Below, in pieces: positions 9,254-21,608 of a stretch of 64,000 nt of DNA; position 1 is the first letter of the stretch, and each line of letters opens with the position of its first letter. The stretch covers positions 44,848,925-44,912,924 of the forward strand of contig OY821772.1 of the NCBI GenBank assembly GCA_963682175.1, given 5' to 3'. The notes beneath the pieces were generated by a model. It worked only from the letters and a program-made list of their open reading frames with translations, ran no database searches and had not been told where the DNA came from. A program made the translations under genes and the position numbers. The DNA comes from Triglochin maritima (lineage: Eukaryota; Streptophyta; Magnoliopsida; Alismatales; Juncaginaceae).

Positions 9254-12200
9254 AGGGGAAGTTTCTTCTTCTTCTTCTAAGGATTTGGGGTTGTTCGGTT
9301 TGTAGTTCTTTTTCTGTACTTTCCTATTCTTCTTCTTATGGTCACTTTTTTAATATATCAACGGTCGGATTGGTTTGTGTTGAAATAACATGATAATGGA
9401 AATTTTAGATTTTCAAAATGAATTTTGATAATTAACTTGTAGGAAAATTTAATAAAATTCAGTTTCAAGAATTCTACGACATAGGACTTTGTACTTGATA
9501 TAACATTCTCAACTTTAACTCTAAAATTAAGAGAAATATAGAAATAATTTTAAAAGTTTTTTTACTTTTTTTAAACTAATTACACCCGGGGAAAATTGAT
9601 TAGAGAACTTTATCTTGGTCCTCTATTTAATGACTCACTAAACTGTTACAATGTCATTTTTGCAGGTACGTGTAATTTTATTACGCCGAAAATAAGATTC
9701 CCGAGTTGTTGTGACGTGGGACGTACATGTCTGGTTTTCTTGCAAAAATTATCAGAATCTTCCTTTCCTCGGCCAAACGTTGCACATTCAGATTATTTAT
9801 TTATTTTATAGGCAGCGTCGATAGGTTTCAAATTGGCTGGAGTTTGAATCTAAAGTCGTCCTACAGTTTCGAATCCGTTGTGTATCTGGAATATGCTTGT
9901 AAATTCAAATGAATGAGATGAGAATAACATGTGAATATCTCTGTATGGCAATAGTACTAATCATATTGTATTGTGAAATCTAAGGGGACGTGAAACCAAA
10001 TATCTTATTAAAAACACCATGCATTATATTGATAAATCCATTTTTAACATTACTATCTGTTCAAGTTCAATCGGTCTTAACAGGGCAAAACTCTTGTTCA
10101 CCTTAGCCACGGTGACATTGCTACTCACTATCATAAATAAAAAATGTTTTTTTCTTCTTCTGATAATTATAAGACGTTTTTAATAATTATAAGACGTTGC
10201 TATTGTCACCCTCTTCACGTTTCTCGTGCTGGACCAACGTAAGTTCATGGTACTGAAGAATGGGTTTGCTCAACTTTTCATCACCAAATGGCCTTTAAGG
10301 ATTATCTATCTGAATTTCGTCACGTGGCGTATAAGAATGCCTTGCAGTGTGGTGGAAAAGGGAAGGCATCGCTGGACGCTGGTGTTTCTTCTACCGTCAG
10401 TTCACAACTGGTGAAGTGTCTGTGTTTTTTAGAACTAAGAAAGATTTTCCAGAGTTGTTTTCACGTTACAGTAGCCTTTTTTTCTTTTGCTCTTTCCATC
10501 CATCATCATACAAATGGCTCTATTCTTGACGATTATTTTTATGACTTAAAATTTTCCTAACACTCGGTTATTTTACGAGATGAATTGTGATTCCAAACTT
10601 AAAGTGACCAACACCATACGTCATATGTATATATTTTTGTGTTAACTGGAAATTTAATCCTAAGACTTGAGAGTATGATTTCACACTCTCAATCAATTAC
10701 ATTATACCACGTTGTGGCATTGTAATGTTAAAATATTAATCAGAAATCATGAACCAACCATATAAGAGTACGTTCGGTCATTTTCAGCTCTCTCCCAATT
10801 GGTGTCCAGTCGTATGACTTTCCAATTTAAATCTTTTTGTTTTTTTCAAATGGATTCAGCCGACGCGGAATTGGTGATCTTTTTTAAAAATTCAGCCGTT
10901 ACCTGGAATGGATGTGAGACGTTCACTTCCTTGCCTTTTTAATGTAAATAAATATTAACAAATTCTTGAAAAAGACAAGTATTTTTCATGTTTTTTTGCT
11001 TACATTATTAAATACCTTCCGTGCCCAGTGCACTTTTGCCCCTATCGATGGTAAAACTCGGTCTAGTCATGTTCTTACGACGGTATTGAGAAAGTCACTA
11101 ACCTGAATGTCTCAAATAGGATACTTATAACATTGAAATCATGAACATATAGTATCTTAAATGTATTATCTTAAGTCATTTGGAAGCGCCAACAACGTCC
11201 ATGGCAACCTAATTTGAGCTTAAGATAATAATTTCATCGAACATGTAACAAAAGAAAATAAGACGTTAGGTTTTACGAAGAATATTTTGACAAGATCAAA
11301 GCACATTAAGTGCATATTAACGAGCTAAAACAATATGGAAGGCATTTTAACACAGCCATAATACAAAAGGAGTTTTAGCCCCCTTTTTTTATGGGCGGGG
11401 TTTTATCAAAATATGAAACACACATAAGGTTTTTTTTTTTAAAACATTCTTTGTTTATCTTACAATATTAACCAAAGACACAGAACAGCTACCGCCTACA
11501 AACATCCGACCAGTGAAATGAGCTATTTTGACGTAGCTAAGCAATTACACAAGCAATCTCAAATCTCAAGTTGCAGCTACTTATTCATCCAGACACTCCA
11601 AAAAACAAAGTCGCACCAACATCAGACAATTGTAGCATGCACTTCCACGTACTTTTATAAAGATTATGCCACCTTAGTAATAGAACGAACATTGATATTC
11701 AAATACATTGCTTTGCTCTCGGGCTCTCGGCAGTTTTATGTGGATCAGACCTGCATCTTAAGGAATTGCTAGTTTATGCTACACCTAGCTTGCAAAAACA
11801 CAGACAGATGCAATTGCATTAAGGACGGAGAAGCAAAAGAACATCTGTTTCATATATATATCATAGAGTAGATCAAAGGACCAGCCAAGAGTTGTAAGGG
11901 CGGACAGTGGGCTTACGAGTTCCCAACACCACCCCCAGTCCGCCAGAAATATACCAGGAAGTAGACATAAACATGGTTTGGTCTATACAATGTCTTCGAC
12001 CTTTTTTCTTGACATTGAAATTAAAATTACTTACCAATATATTAGTCATCAATACCTTGCAGACTTGTCTTCCTAAGCAAAAAATTAGTGCTCATCTCCA
12101 CTGTTCGCCCACAATCAACTATAGATAGCTGCCTGAAAGTAATCCCCAGTGAAGCCAACATTCAGAATAACATATTTGCAATTTTTTAATGGAAACTAAA

Positions 12201-13905
12201 GTTGTGATGCAAGAAATACGCATGAAAAGGTCAAGTATTCAAACAAGAATATATATAATACTGAAATTTTTAGTTTTCCCCCATCATAGGGCATATAAGG
12301 TCAGAAAGTAAACTAGAATGACAGCGCAAGTTTTTTTCAGAATCGAAGTGCAATGTCCTCAAATCCATCAACAGTTGCAGAAGAAAAACATCTGGAAGCA
12401 CAGCAATCAAGCAATGCCATTTAAATGAAGTGCAAATTCAAAAGGAATCAAACTAGAGACTTGATTAAGGAATTAAGTTTTCGTAGACAAATATTACATG
12501 GATCATGTGTAAGCTAACATGGGAGGTCATGGGTTCAAGGATAACACCCTAAGACAATAAGTTGATTAATATGTCATCATACGATATTACGATTTGTACC
12601 AATGGTGTACCAAGAAGCAATGAGGGCTCAAAAATGAGTCAAGGATAATTGGGTAAAAACAGATCATCCATGCCACAGAAAAGTTAATCGTCAGGACTAA
12701 AACTGGGTTTACTCTATTTACTTGGGTTAGGAAACAAGATCTACACCCTGAAGACTGAACTCCATCCAAAACTCCACTGAACAGTTACATCATCAATAAT
12801 TTTGCTTTCCCATATCCCACCTGAATGGTCATACCATATTAACAGAACATGTAAATCTCATTACCACCACAAGGAAGACTTTGAATGTGGACGCAGACAT
12901 ATATGGAAAAAATTACTCCATGCCACAGAAAAATTGTTTAATTATTAACTTAACCTCACTAAAATACAACTCAAACAGTCAAAGTTCTAGGACCAAACCA
13001 ATATCAGTGGCAAAGCATCAAGTAATCTCTGGCTCAATGCAAGAAGAACAATTTGTAAAGATGATAATGAAATCATGTGTAAATGAAAAATCAGCTACTT
13101 TTCTCTATGGCATGATGTACTCTTCTATTGGCATGCATCTTGGGCAAGTCAAGGCACAAACTGTAAATAACACTCATGTTGTTGAGACTCCATTGAAGAA
13201 GTCTCAATATACTTTTGCCTTTGCTTTGAACATAAAGTGTCATAAAAAGACATCTACCCTCACACAACGAATTGATGATTTTTATGTCACTCAACTAGAG
13301 AGATGTTAGATGCAAACACTCAGCAGTCAACAACACTGAGAAAATTATTGTGCAGACACAGTAATGAGCAATAGTATGGCCAACTTTGCACAATGCATTA
13401 CATTGGGGCACTTTAGCTTATTAGATTGGAGCCCTTGACAAATTATAAGGATCTAACTTCAGCTGCACGGTATAAATGAAAAATAGTAAAGTAATAAAAG
13501 GAAAATGGCCATTATCAGGAGGTCAGGACTCGTTAAGTGTTAAAAATGTCAACAGTGTATAACATTTAACAACTATGAGCCAAATAAGATGTGCCAATAA
13601 TCAAAACCATAGAATAGTTCCCCTTGCAAGAACTTTCTTGAAAGGCCAAGAAGCAAACAACAACTCAAATCCCAACTTCAACCAAAAGGTATAGACAGTA
13701 AGATCCAGAAAGAACAGAAAACGCTTCTCTTCCAACTAGCAAATAAGGAAAAGAAAACCACAATCACATTGTAAAAAGAGGCCATCTATAAATTAGCAAT
13801 AGTTAATTGAACGTTCAGAAGAAAAACAGAAACAACAGCGATTAATCTTTCAAAATAATAATAATAACATATAATAAAGAGAATACACAAAAGAAGATCA
13901 CAAAT
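9254..13905. other. AT-rich intergenic: JAZ upstream region and trihelix 3' flank
   Basis: The first 150 bp or so upstream of the JAZ start are pyrimidine-rich (ttcttcttct), as in a plant 5' leader. No gene was supported between 9420 and 13905; short open frames such as 12881-13309 have no recognisable domain. The right part, up to 13905, may include further transcribed sequence of the trihelix gene if its last exon is spliced. No tRNA-like fold or complete transposon was recognised. Confidence 0.45.
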
Positions 13906-14835
13906 TCAAGAGGACTCACCAGAAGAAGGGCCAGCAGAAGCCCTCTTTTTGCGCTTAATCTTCCGAAGCTGGACTTGTAAATCGACGAAGATCTGCATAC
14001 GCTGGAACTCCAGCCCCTTGGTGAACTCCATCCTCTGTTTCTCAAGTTCTACCATCTGCTTCTGTTTCGCGGACTCCACTCTCTCATAGATCTCCCCAAA
14101 CCTACCAATAGCTCGAGCCAATTCCTTAACTCCATCCGTCCCCTCTTCTACCTTCCCACCCAAGCCCAAGCCCGATCCGGACCCGTTCATCTCCCTCCAT
14201 CCACCCCTTTCAGACCTCTCGGTGCTCGACCTCGACGACTCCGAGTCCACTTCGTCATCCTCCTCCAACTTCGCCGCCGCAGCCGCCGCCGCAGCAGCCG
14301 TATAACTCCCCTTCCTAAGCACCGAATCCTCCGGCAGAGGCCTCTTAGGGCGAGCGGCGACAGCCGCAGCAGGAGGAAGCGGGCGGTTCTTCCGATACGG
14401 CAACGGAAGCGCCATCGGAGGCGGCGGCGAAGGCGACGGTTTCTTCGCCGCAGGAGTGTTAACAGGACCGATCAAAACGTCGAGTCGGTTATAAAACGGC
14501 CAATGGCTCGACAACACCCCGTTGGATTCGACGATCTTGGACTTCTCGAGCTTGTACTTCTTCTTGAGCGTGTCGATCCGGTTCTTGCACTGCACGTCGG
14601 TTCGAGTCGGGCGTTTGACGGCCGTCTGACGGGAGTTGACGGCGTCGGCAACCTCCTGCCACTGCTTCTGGCGAATATTCCCCCGGTTCAACTCCAGATA
14701 CCGATCACCCCACGCGTCGATGAGGGTGGAAGTCGCGCCTTCGCTCCAGCAGTCCTCGCGGTAGGGGAGGGCGGGGTTGGGGGGCTGACGGGGAGGGCCG
14801 GAGCCGGAACCAGAGCCGGAGTCCTTCTTGTCCAT
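13906..14835 (-). CDS. Trihelix (GT factor) DNA-binding protein, SIP1/ASIL-like
   Basis: This is a predicted nuclear transcription factor of the plant trihelix family. As a single exon it gives 309 residues. The trihelix (Myb/SANT-like) domain spans about 29-115: it opens CWSEGATSTLIDAWGDRY, has KQWQEVADAVN in the middle, and ends DVQCKNRIDTLKKKYK. A Pro-rich and Ala-rich linker follows (nine Ala in a row near 180), then an acidic patch, then a helical Glu/Lys/Gln-rich C-terminus (about 235-295, with ELEKQRMEFTKGLEFQRMQ) that is probably a coiled coil, and a basic KIKRKKR near the end that could be a nuclear signal. This order is typical of the SIP1 clade. A strong donor, CTGGTGAGT, lies just before the stop, so the true C-terminus may come from a downstream exon. 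Confidence 0.88.
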   Translation of the reverse strand: MDKKDSGSGSGSGPPRQPPNPALPYREDCWSEGATSTLIDAWGDRYLELNRGNIRQKQWQEVADAVNSRQTAVKRPTRTDVQCKNRIDTLKKKYKLEKSKIVESNGVLSSHWPFYNRLDVLIGPVNTPAAKKPSPSPPPPMALPLPYRKNRPLPPAAAVAARPKRPLPEDSVLRKGSYTAAAAAAAAAKLEEDDEVDSESSRSSTERSERGGWREMNGSGSGLGLGGKVEEGTDGVKELARAIGRFGEIYERVESAKQKQMVELEKQRMEFTKGLEFQRMQIFVDLQVQLRKIKRKKRASAGPSSGESS

Positions 14836-15670
14836 CGCCGGGGAAGGTTGGTTCCAGATCTAGGGTTTGGTTGTTGTGAAGGGGACAGCGGCGGGAGAGG
14901 GCAAGAAGTGGGAGCGCGTGAGAAACATGTGCGGGGTCGCCGGGGGAAGGGCGCGTGTGCGCCGACGTAGTAATCGGGGCGGGCAAGTGTGGGTCGGATC
15001 GGATGGACCGGCTCGGCTTGTGGCGCGACTTCCCGTTTCATCGTCGCCGTTGGTTTTTTTTTTCTTTTTTTCTTTTTTCCTTTTCATCGCGGGTTGTTGG
15101 TCGACGTGGGGAGTTTCGTTTGTTTGACGAGTGACCGGGGAAAATTAGGCGCATTGTGATGGGAGGAAATGTGTTGAGTTTACGGATTTACCCTCGTTTG
15201 GAACGAAGAATGTGGCTAGAGAGTAGGGGTGTTTTGGGAAATAGGTGTGATTAGCGCCCTCGAATTTGTCGCCATCGCAGTTAGCTCCGGATTGTTTCCT
15301 GACTTTTCTCCTCGGGAAACCGAGAAAGTAAAATAATTTTTTGCTTTTCAGGTTTTTTGCATCGATGCTCCTCCAGAATGTTATATTCGAAGATCTTTAT
15401 TCAGAATTATATATGGTTAATGCTAATACACTTCCCATAGGCTTTTAATGAGATTATTTCTCAAAGTTAGTTCCTCCAGCATCGTTTATCTTTTCTTGTA
15501 CAACTAGCAATAACCTCGTGCTTTGCACGGATGGACCTATATCATTACAATTGAGTCAACCATTTATTCACGCATAAACAAAATTTGAAATGATTTGACA
15601 ATTAATAGTAATGAAAGTGCATAATAAAGAGCCATTATAGATAAATTCCACTCTAGTACTTCTATCATAA
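14836..15670. other. Upstream region of the trihelix gene
   Basis: GC-rich sequence up to about 15120 is probably the promoter and 5' leader of the minus-strand trihelix gene, with a T-rich tract at 15054-15083. From about 15280 it becomes AT-rich. Near 15513 the phrase cctcgtgctttgcacgg resembles a word common in degenerate plant transposons. No gene was seen. Confidence 0.4.
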
Positions 15671-16107
15671 GAGCATATTTAACAGCGCCCGGGCTACCCC
15701 CGGGCGCCCTGCACTCTCTCTCTGCCACGTCAGCTTCTCTCTCTGCCACGTCAGCTCACCCAACCCACCCAAAAAATCCCCTTACCCATGCCCAGGCTAC
15801 CCCCACCCACCCTACACTCTCTTTCATCCACATCATTTCTTAATTAAACAAATTTAATTCTCACACAACATTTAACAAAATACATTTTATATAAATCTAA
15901 GTTTAATTACATTATAATTATATTTTAACTCGAAATATTGTTAATAATTACTGGTAAATCACGAAATTATTATTAAATATTACGGAGCCACGTTACATTT
16001 AAGACAAACTGAAATAGGAAATATTACAATCAAAGTTAAGAAACAACAGTACATATTACATAAACTCAACTTTTAAATACTACATGACCAACTACGTTAA
16101 CCGATTT

Positions 16108-17416
16108 TCAAACCGCTCCTCGTCCGTAGCGTTGCCATATATGCTCAATTAAATCGCCTTTCAGATCCAAATGTTGGTTCCTGTCACGCACTCGATCTTG
16201 ATTGACAAAAAACTCGTGAATATCCGCTATACGATCGGTTGAATACGACGTTGCCTCAGCTGAAGTTCCAGGACGATCTTCCATAAATTCGCGAATATCT
16301 CCAAAATTAGCATAGCAGTCGCGTTCGTCCTCCACTATCATGTTATGCATGATGATACAAGCTGTCATTATTTTGGACAGAACGTCCTTGCTCCAGGCAA
16401 GAGCCGGGTTTCTGATGATCGCGAACCTCGCTTGCAACACTCCGAAAGCGCGTTCAACATCTTTACGCGTTGCCTCCTGCACTTCAGCAAACAATCTGTG
16501 CTTTGGGGTGTGAGGGTGAAGGATGGATTGGATGAAGGCCGCCCACTGTGGATAAATACCATCAGTAAGATAGTATCCCATATCATATTGAACATCGTTT
16601 ACCTCATAATTAACAGGTGGTGCTCGGCCTTCTAGTATGTCGTCGAAAACCGGAGATTGTTGCAGGACGTTTAAGTCATTGCATGACACCCGGTATTCCG
16701 AAGAAGGAGTGCCAGATCCATAAGTCGTACGATGCCACCGCCTCAAGGATCAGAGTTGCTTTCCCAGCACGTCCTTGATGTTGTCCCTTCCAAGCAGCTG
16801 GGCAGTTTTTCCACTCCCAGTGCATACAATCGATACTCCCCATCATACCTGGAAACCCACGTTGCTCACCAACATAAAGTAGGCGTGCCAAGTCATTTGC
16901 AGTTGGCCGACGTAAATACTCAGGGCCGAAGATGCGAATAACACCTTCACAGAATTTGAGGAGAGCATTTCTGGATGTTGCCGCACTCATTCGTAGGTAC
17001 TCATCGATCCCATCAGCGGCAACGCCATATGCTAGCATTCGCATTGCTGCCGTACTTTTTTGTAGACCGGAGATGCTCATCCTACCAGTTGCGTCCGGTG
17101 TTCGTTGGAAGAAGACATCAGATGCTTCGATGGCATTGTGGATGCGCAGGAAGACATGCTTTCTCATCCGAAATCTTGTCCTGAAAAGACTATCAGAATA
17201 CACAGGGTTGTCAGAGAAATAATCGTCTACAAGGCGTCTGTAACCTAGTTCACGATCTCTATCTGGGTTCGTCGTTCTCCTTCGACGTTGCTTAGGACGT
17301 GTAGTCCTTTCGTAAACAGCCTGTCCGGCTAATTCAATAGCACGGTCCATTAGATTTAATGTCTCATTCCAGTTATCATCGTCCGATTGACCGGAGTTTA
17401 AACTATTATCCGACAT
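16108..17416 (-). pseudogene. Harbinger transposase (DDE_Tnp_4), one frameshift
   Basis: The N-terminal part (17416 down to about 16690) has the helical DNA-binding region (YFSDNPVYSDSLFRTRFRM) and the first catalytic Asp in GSIDCMHWEW. The C-terminal part (16108 to about 16687, in another frame) has the second Asp in CNDLNVL and the Glu in DVERAFGVLQARF. The family motif around GIPG..NDLNVL is split by a frame change at about 16687-16692, consistent with one extra nucleotide. Apart from that both parts are open along their full length, together about 430 residues, the normal size. The break suggests recent loss of function; a sequencing error cannot be excluded. Confidence 0.9.
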
Positions 17417-17517
17417 TGATGAGAGAAGAAGCTACAAGTTGAGAAGTTAAGGAAATGTGAAGAATCAGGAGATAAATAGATGTATTTATAGTTGGGATGG
17501 TTTGGATGTATTTGTTG

Positions 17518-17648
17518 CACTGTTCACGCGTGATTGCACATAGTGTACGCGTGATTGCAAATAGTGCACGCGTGATTGCAAACAGTGCACGCGTGATTGA
17601 AAATAGTGCACCCGTGATTAAATATTGCACCCGTGATTAAACAGTGTA
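17518..17648. repeat. Subterminal 20-22 bp tandem repeat
   Basis: About six degenerate copies of a unit like GTGCACGCGTGATTGCAAATA lie inside the PIF/Harbinger element, between the transposase start and the right terminus. The position suggests subterminal transposase-binding repeats, or part of the transposase promoter. Confidence 0.75.
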
Positions 17649-18431
17649 TTGGTTCTGGAAATTTCTTAATTTTAATTACTTACAAAAAATTATTACCCCA
17701 CATTTATAACAAATACCCAATCCACTAATAACAAAACCAAAACAAAAAAAATTCAAAAAAAAAATTTAATCACCAATGGGAGGGGGACACCCCCGTTAAG
17801 GGTGCCCTAACATCTAAAAACATGACATTTCGAAATGCAATATATGCAGCCAACTACTTTGGGAAAACTCTACTTTATTTAGATTATGTTTACAGATGCC
17901 ACCTCTCATATACTACTGATGTACATGTATCCCGCATTTGAATAGAAGATAGAGCATCATCCACCAGCGAACGTGCATATTTACGTTTCCGCAACTATTC
18001 TTTCATTTTGATTTACTGCACTTAAAACAGAATGATTGTTATATCTCTCATATATGAGATATATTATGTAATGCATGAAAAGTGTAGCATGTAACATGTA
18101 CAACGATAAAAATGGTAACGAAGGATTGCAACTAATAAATCTGAATAAACTTTTGAGCCCCAAATCTAACGGTAAAACTACTTAAATCGTTCTAACAATT
18201 ATTTTTTTATCATTCACAATTCATTTAATACACATTTCGTCTCGTCTCTTAAAATAAAATTTATACCTACATTTTCCTTATTATATCAGTACCAACATCA
18301 CGAATATGTCTGGTGAAATGCCTGAATTCGGTGAAGTAAGCCCAGCAAAAAAAATCAGGTCGAACGTGTAGGTAAAACGCCTCCCCCATGGAGAGGGTGT
18401 TTAACCCAAACACCTCCCAATGGAGGGGGTA

Positions 18432-18912
18432 TCTGTCTAAGACGTCTCCCCATGGGGGGCGGCTCCGGCGGACGCCCCCTATTTTTTTAATAAAAAATTT
18501 AAACAATATCCCATGTGTTATCTCAAATTATTTCAGGTTTCGTTCCAAGTTTTTTGGTATTAATTGGTAATTATACGGGTTGAATTACAATTAGTTTTTT
18601 GCAAGTGATGAATATTCAAAAAAAAAATCAGATGTACTCCTCCCAGGTGTACTCCAACCCGGTTTACCAAATACCACCCCAAAAAAATTTGGATCTTGAA
18701 ATTGTTGGATCTGATTTTTTTTAATATTCATCACTTGCAAAAAAACTCATTGTAATCCAACCCGTATGATTACCAATTAATACCAAAAAACTTGAAACGG
18801 AACCTGAAATAATTTGAGATAACACACTGTATAATTTTTAATTTTTTTATTGAAAAAATTAGTGGGCGTCCGCCGGAGCTGCTCCCCCATGAGGGAGGTG
18901 TCTGGGTAAAAC
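18432..18912. repeat. Long foldback (inverted repeat), arms about 200 bp
   Basis: The left arm is about 18432-18632 and the right arm about 18709-18912, its reverse complement with scattered mismatches; the loop is about 76 bp. Shared landmarks include gctccggcggacgcc with its complement ggcgtccgccggagc, the 'ttggtattaattggtaat' tract, and gcaagtgatgaatattc with gaatattcatcacttgc. It could be a foldback transposon or MITE, and a transcript would form one long hairpin suited to small-RNA production. No protein frame is involved. Confidence 0.85.
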
Positions 18913-19445
18913 GCACACGGGGGGGCTTCGGCGGTCGCATGCTAATTGTTTTTATTTATTTATTTATTAAAAAGAAGTTGAATATTTTACCACATTCGAG
19001 TACACTGGGGCGTACGTTGACTCATTTATTGACCTCCGAAACATTATTTTTTATGATTACGAGAGGAAGATGAAGAGAAATGAGTGATAGGATGGTGAAA
19101 TGTCGTGATATATGAGTAGAATTGAGAGAATGACAAAATGATAAGTCGTTGTGGTGATTTAATTAGTTTTCCGACAGTGAATAACAATCCAGAATCTAAT
19201 TTGAGTAAATTTTTTTCTTTCAAACTCGAGAATTAGTTAAGCTTCAGCCATCTCGACACTTATGGTTTAGTATGACTCTGGAATCAGGAAAGGAATGGAA
19301 TAACCATTCTATCCTTAATTCCTTTCCCATGTCTGGTTTCAAATTTTGAGAGAGGAATGATGATTTCATTGGAATCTAAATCTCGTCTACAAAATAATAA
19401 TGGTTCCTTTTCAACCCCACCCCCCATATTTTTTTGTTCCATTCC

Positions 19446-19538
19446 ATTCATGACAGTTATTCCATAATTTTTGTTTTTTTTACTTTTCATGACAGTTATT
19501 CCATTCATGACAGTTATTCCCATAATTTTTGTTTTTTT
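19446..19538. repeat. Short direct duplication
   Basis: A unit of about 37 bp beginning attcatgacagttattcc and ending in a T-rich tract occurs twice, near 19446-19481 and 19502-19538, with additional partial copies. It may belong to a degenerate MITE starting near 19275 (ggaatggaataaccattc). Confidence 0.6.
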
Positions 19539-20993
19539 AATTTTCAAAACCCTTTTATTTATTTATTTTGCGGATGTTGTTTATCTAATTCAAGTGTATA
19601 GAGAAGCGTATGTAAAGGCACTTGGAAATAAAATAAAACTTGATTTTCAGGGCAACTGATAAATTGAATTTCAAAACAGAACAGTTCGAGTTTTTTTTTT
19701 GAAGAGTCAGTTCAAGTTTATTCAAAGTAACATTCATTTAAGTCAATAATTAACTCACATTTATTAAACTCAATCTCCACGGTAGATAATATATCTTACA
19801 ATGAGTAATGAACATTGAGATATGCTACTTCAGTGGAACACCGGGTTTGAAACTTGCAAACAAAATCAAGAGGCAATATCATATGGTACGGTTCTCCTAT
19901 GGTGAAAATAATGTGATCATATGAATTTTCTACACATGATAAGCATTGTTAATCTATTTAAATTACCTAAAAAGAACAAATTAAATTTCCTAGTAATTAG
20001 AAATGGCAATAGTTTAGTAGAATAATGATAAACAATAGAAGAGCAACCATCAGAAAAATTAACTACAAGGAGAAATATTGTCAAAGTGAGAAAGTTGGAA
20101 CAACGATTTATTGTGAACAAAAACATCATCTAAATTATATTTTCTTAAAATTTCCAAACCAAAAGAACCTAAAAACAGTTGAATAGTGTTCATTTGATGA
20201 TAAATAAATAAAATATAAGTTCATAGGAAAATGAATGGAAGATTTAAGGCAACCACACCCACTAAGATGTTCATTGTGCTTAAATATTTTACGACTGTAA
20301 ATAAAAATATATTGGATATTAGCTAATATTGATGTATCTTTGAAGAGTTTCTAAAACTATAAAATCATGCATATTGTAAAAGCATCAAATTCTCAAATTA
20401 CATCTGAAAAGCAATATGAATTTCAACTTTCAAGTAAGTAACATTCTAGCACTCACCTGTTGAAACATTTCGAATATAGAATCCCACGATGATAATTAGT
20501 TTCATTATTCCATTCTTTCCACGTTTCTGCGGTTCTATCAAAACTATGAAATTGGTTGGAGGTTCAATCTACCATCAGGTGGAGATCATATAATACTTGA
20601 ATAAATGAAGCAAGAAAATTAAAATACTTGAGATGGAAACAGATGATTATGCATCTGTCACCTCATGAAACCAATATCAAAAATGTCAAAAGTGCCAAAT
20701 CCAAGCCGATGTTTACGGATCTTATAAACGGTAAAAATAAAGGTTAATTGAGCTGACGGTTAAAATTGAGTCCTGTATTTTCGTTTATAATTCTCATGCA
20801 CCTCACCATGCACCTCACCACCATATAATTCTCGTGCACCTAGGTCGTTAATATTTATGCTAAGTTAAGATTTTGATTGGAAATTTTACACATTAAACAT
20901 TATAAATTTAATAATAATAATTTCGGACTGAAAATTTACAAATCACACCTTATAAAAATAAAAATAACCTTAATATCAATAAAAAAATAAAAA

Positions 20994-21140
20994 TCCAACA
21001 CAAACATTTCTCTCTCCACTTTTTCCCCCTCTTCCTATTTCTTCTTTCCTTCCTCTCTCACTCTCTCTTTTCTCTCCCTCTCTCTCTCATCCCTCTCTTC
21101 TCTTCCTCTCTCTTCTCTTCAGTTTTCTCTTCTTTCCTCC
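20994..21140. repeat. CT-rich low-complexity tract
   Basis: The tract is almost pure pyrimidine with runs of TCTC. Such tracts occur in plant 5' leaders and inside MITEs; no gene start could be tied to it. Confidence 0.7.
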
Positions 21141-21469
21141 GCACTTGAACCCTAGCCTATATGATCGTTGTTTTCGAACTTTCAAACACACAAAACACAA
21201 CCAACAACTATTGATCCGTCACCACCTCCCCTCCTCTCACCTTCCATTCCAACAACACCTCCTTCCCCCGCAAGTCCACTTCCATCTCCTTGGTCACCAC
21301 CTCCAGCACCACCACTCAGAACCCATACCCATCCCCCACCGTCATCGCCTCCCCCGTCCCACGTACTCCGACGCCATGTTAACGAATATCCCTGTCATCG
21401 ACCCCGTGCTCACGTGATGGTGGGACAAATCAGGGTCATTGGACCGGGTTAGAAACTCGGCAAGTGCGA

Positions 21470-21608
21470 AGCAGCCGAGCTTGCCCCCCCCCCCTCCCCA
21501 GATTGCCCCACCCATTTTCCTGCTCAGGCGGGGCGGGGCTTCTCTCGCCCATCCGTTAACGGTGGGATTTTCTGGCGCCCGCAAAATGGCCTCCCGTTAA
21601 GAGAGGCC
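21470..21608. mobile_element. Possible Harbinger-type terminus
   Basis: The sequence ends cccgttaagagaggcc followed by TAA (21609-21611). Read outward this is GGCCTCTCTTAACGGG, like the GGGCACCCTTAACGG terminus at 17807. The matching left end was not found, so its length is unknown. Confidence 0.4.

Larger units (their letters stand above)
15671..17807 (-). mobile_element. PIF/Harbinger DNA transposon
   Basis: The termini are GAGCATATTTAACAGCG (left) and, on the opposite strand, GGGCACCCTTAACGGGG (right), imperfect inverted repeats. Both ends are flanked by TAA (15668-15670 and 17808-17810), the 3-bp target duplication typical of PIF/Harbinger. Length is 2,137 bp. It encodes a Harbinger transposase; a second Myb-like reading frame, found in many autonomous PIF elements, was not seen, so it is probably not autonomous. 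Confidence 0.88.

Noticed and set aside
12480..12560. Possible tRNA because of gggttcaag
   Set aside because: No acceptor stem or anticodon arm can be drawn around it; chance similarity to a T-loop.
12881..13309. 142-residue frame on the plus strand
   Set aside because: No recognisable domain, AT-rich codon use and no splice or promoter context.
21145..21452. Pro/His/Ser-rich frames after a CT-rich tract
   Set aside because: Two overlapping frames with simple composition inside repeat-like sequence ending in a Harbinger-type terminus; no family resemblance.
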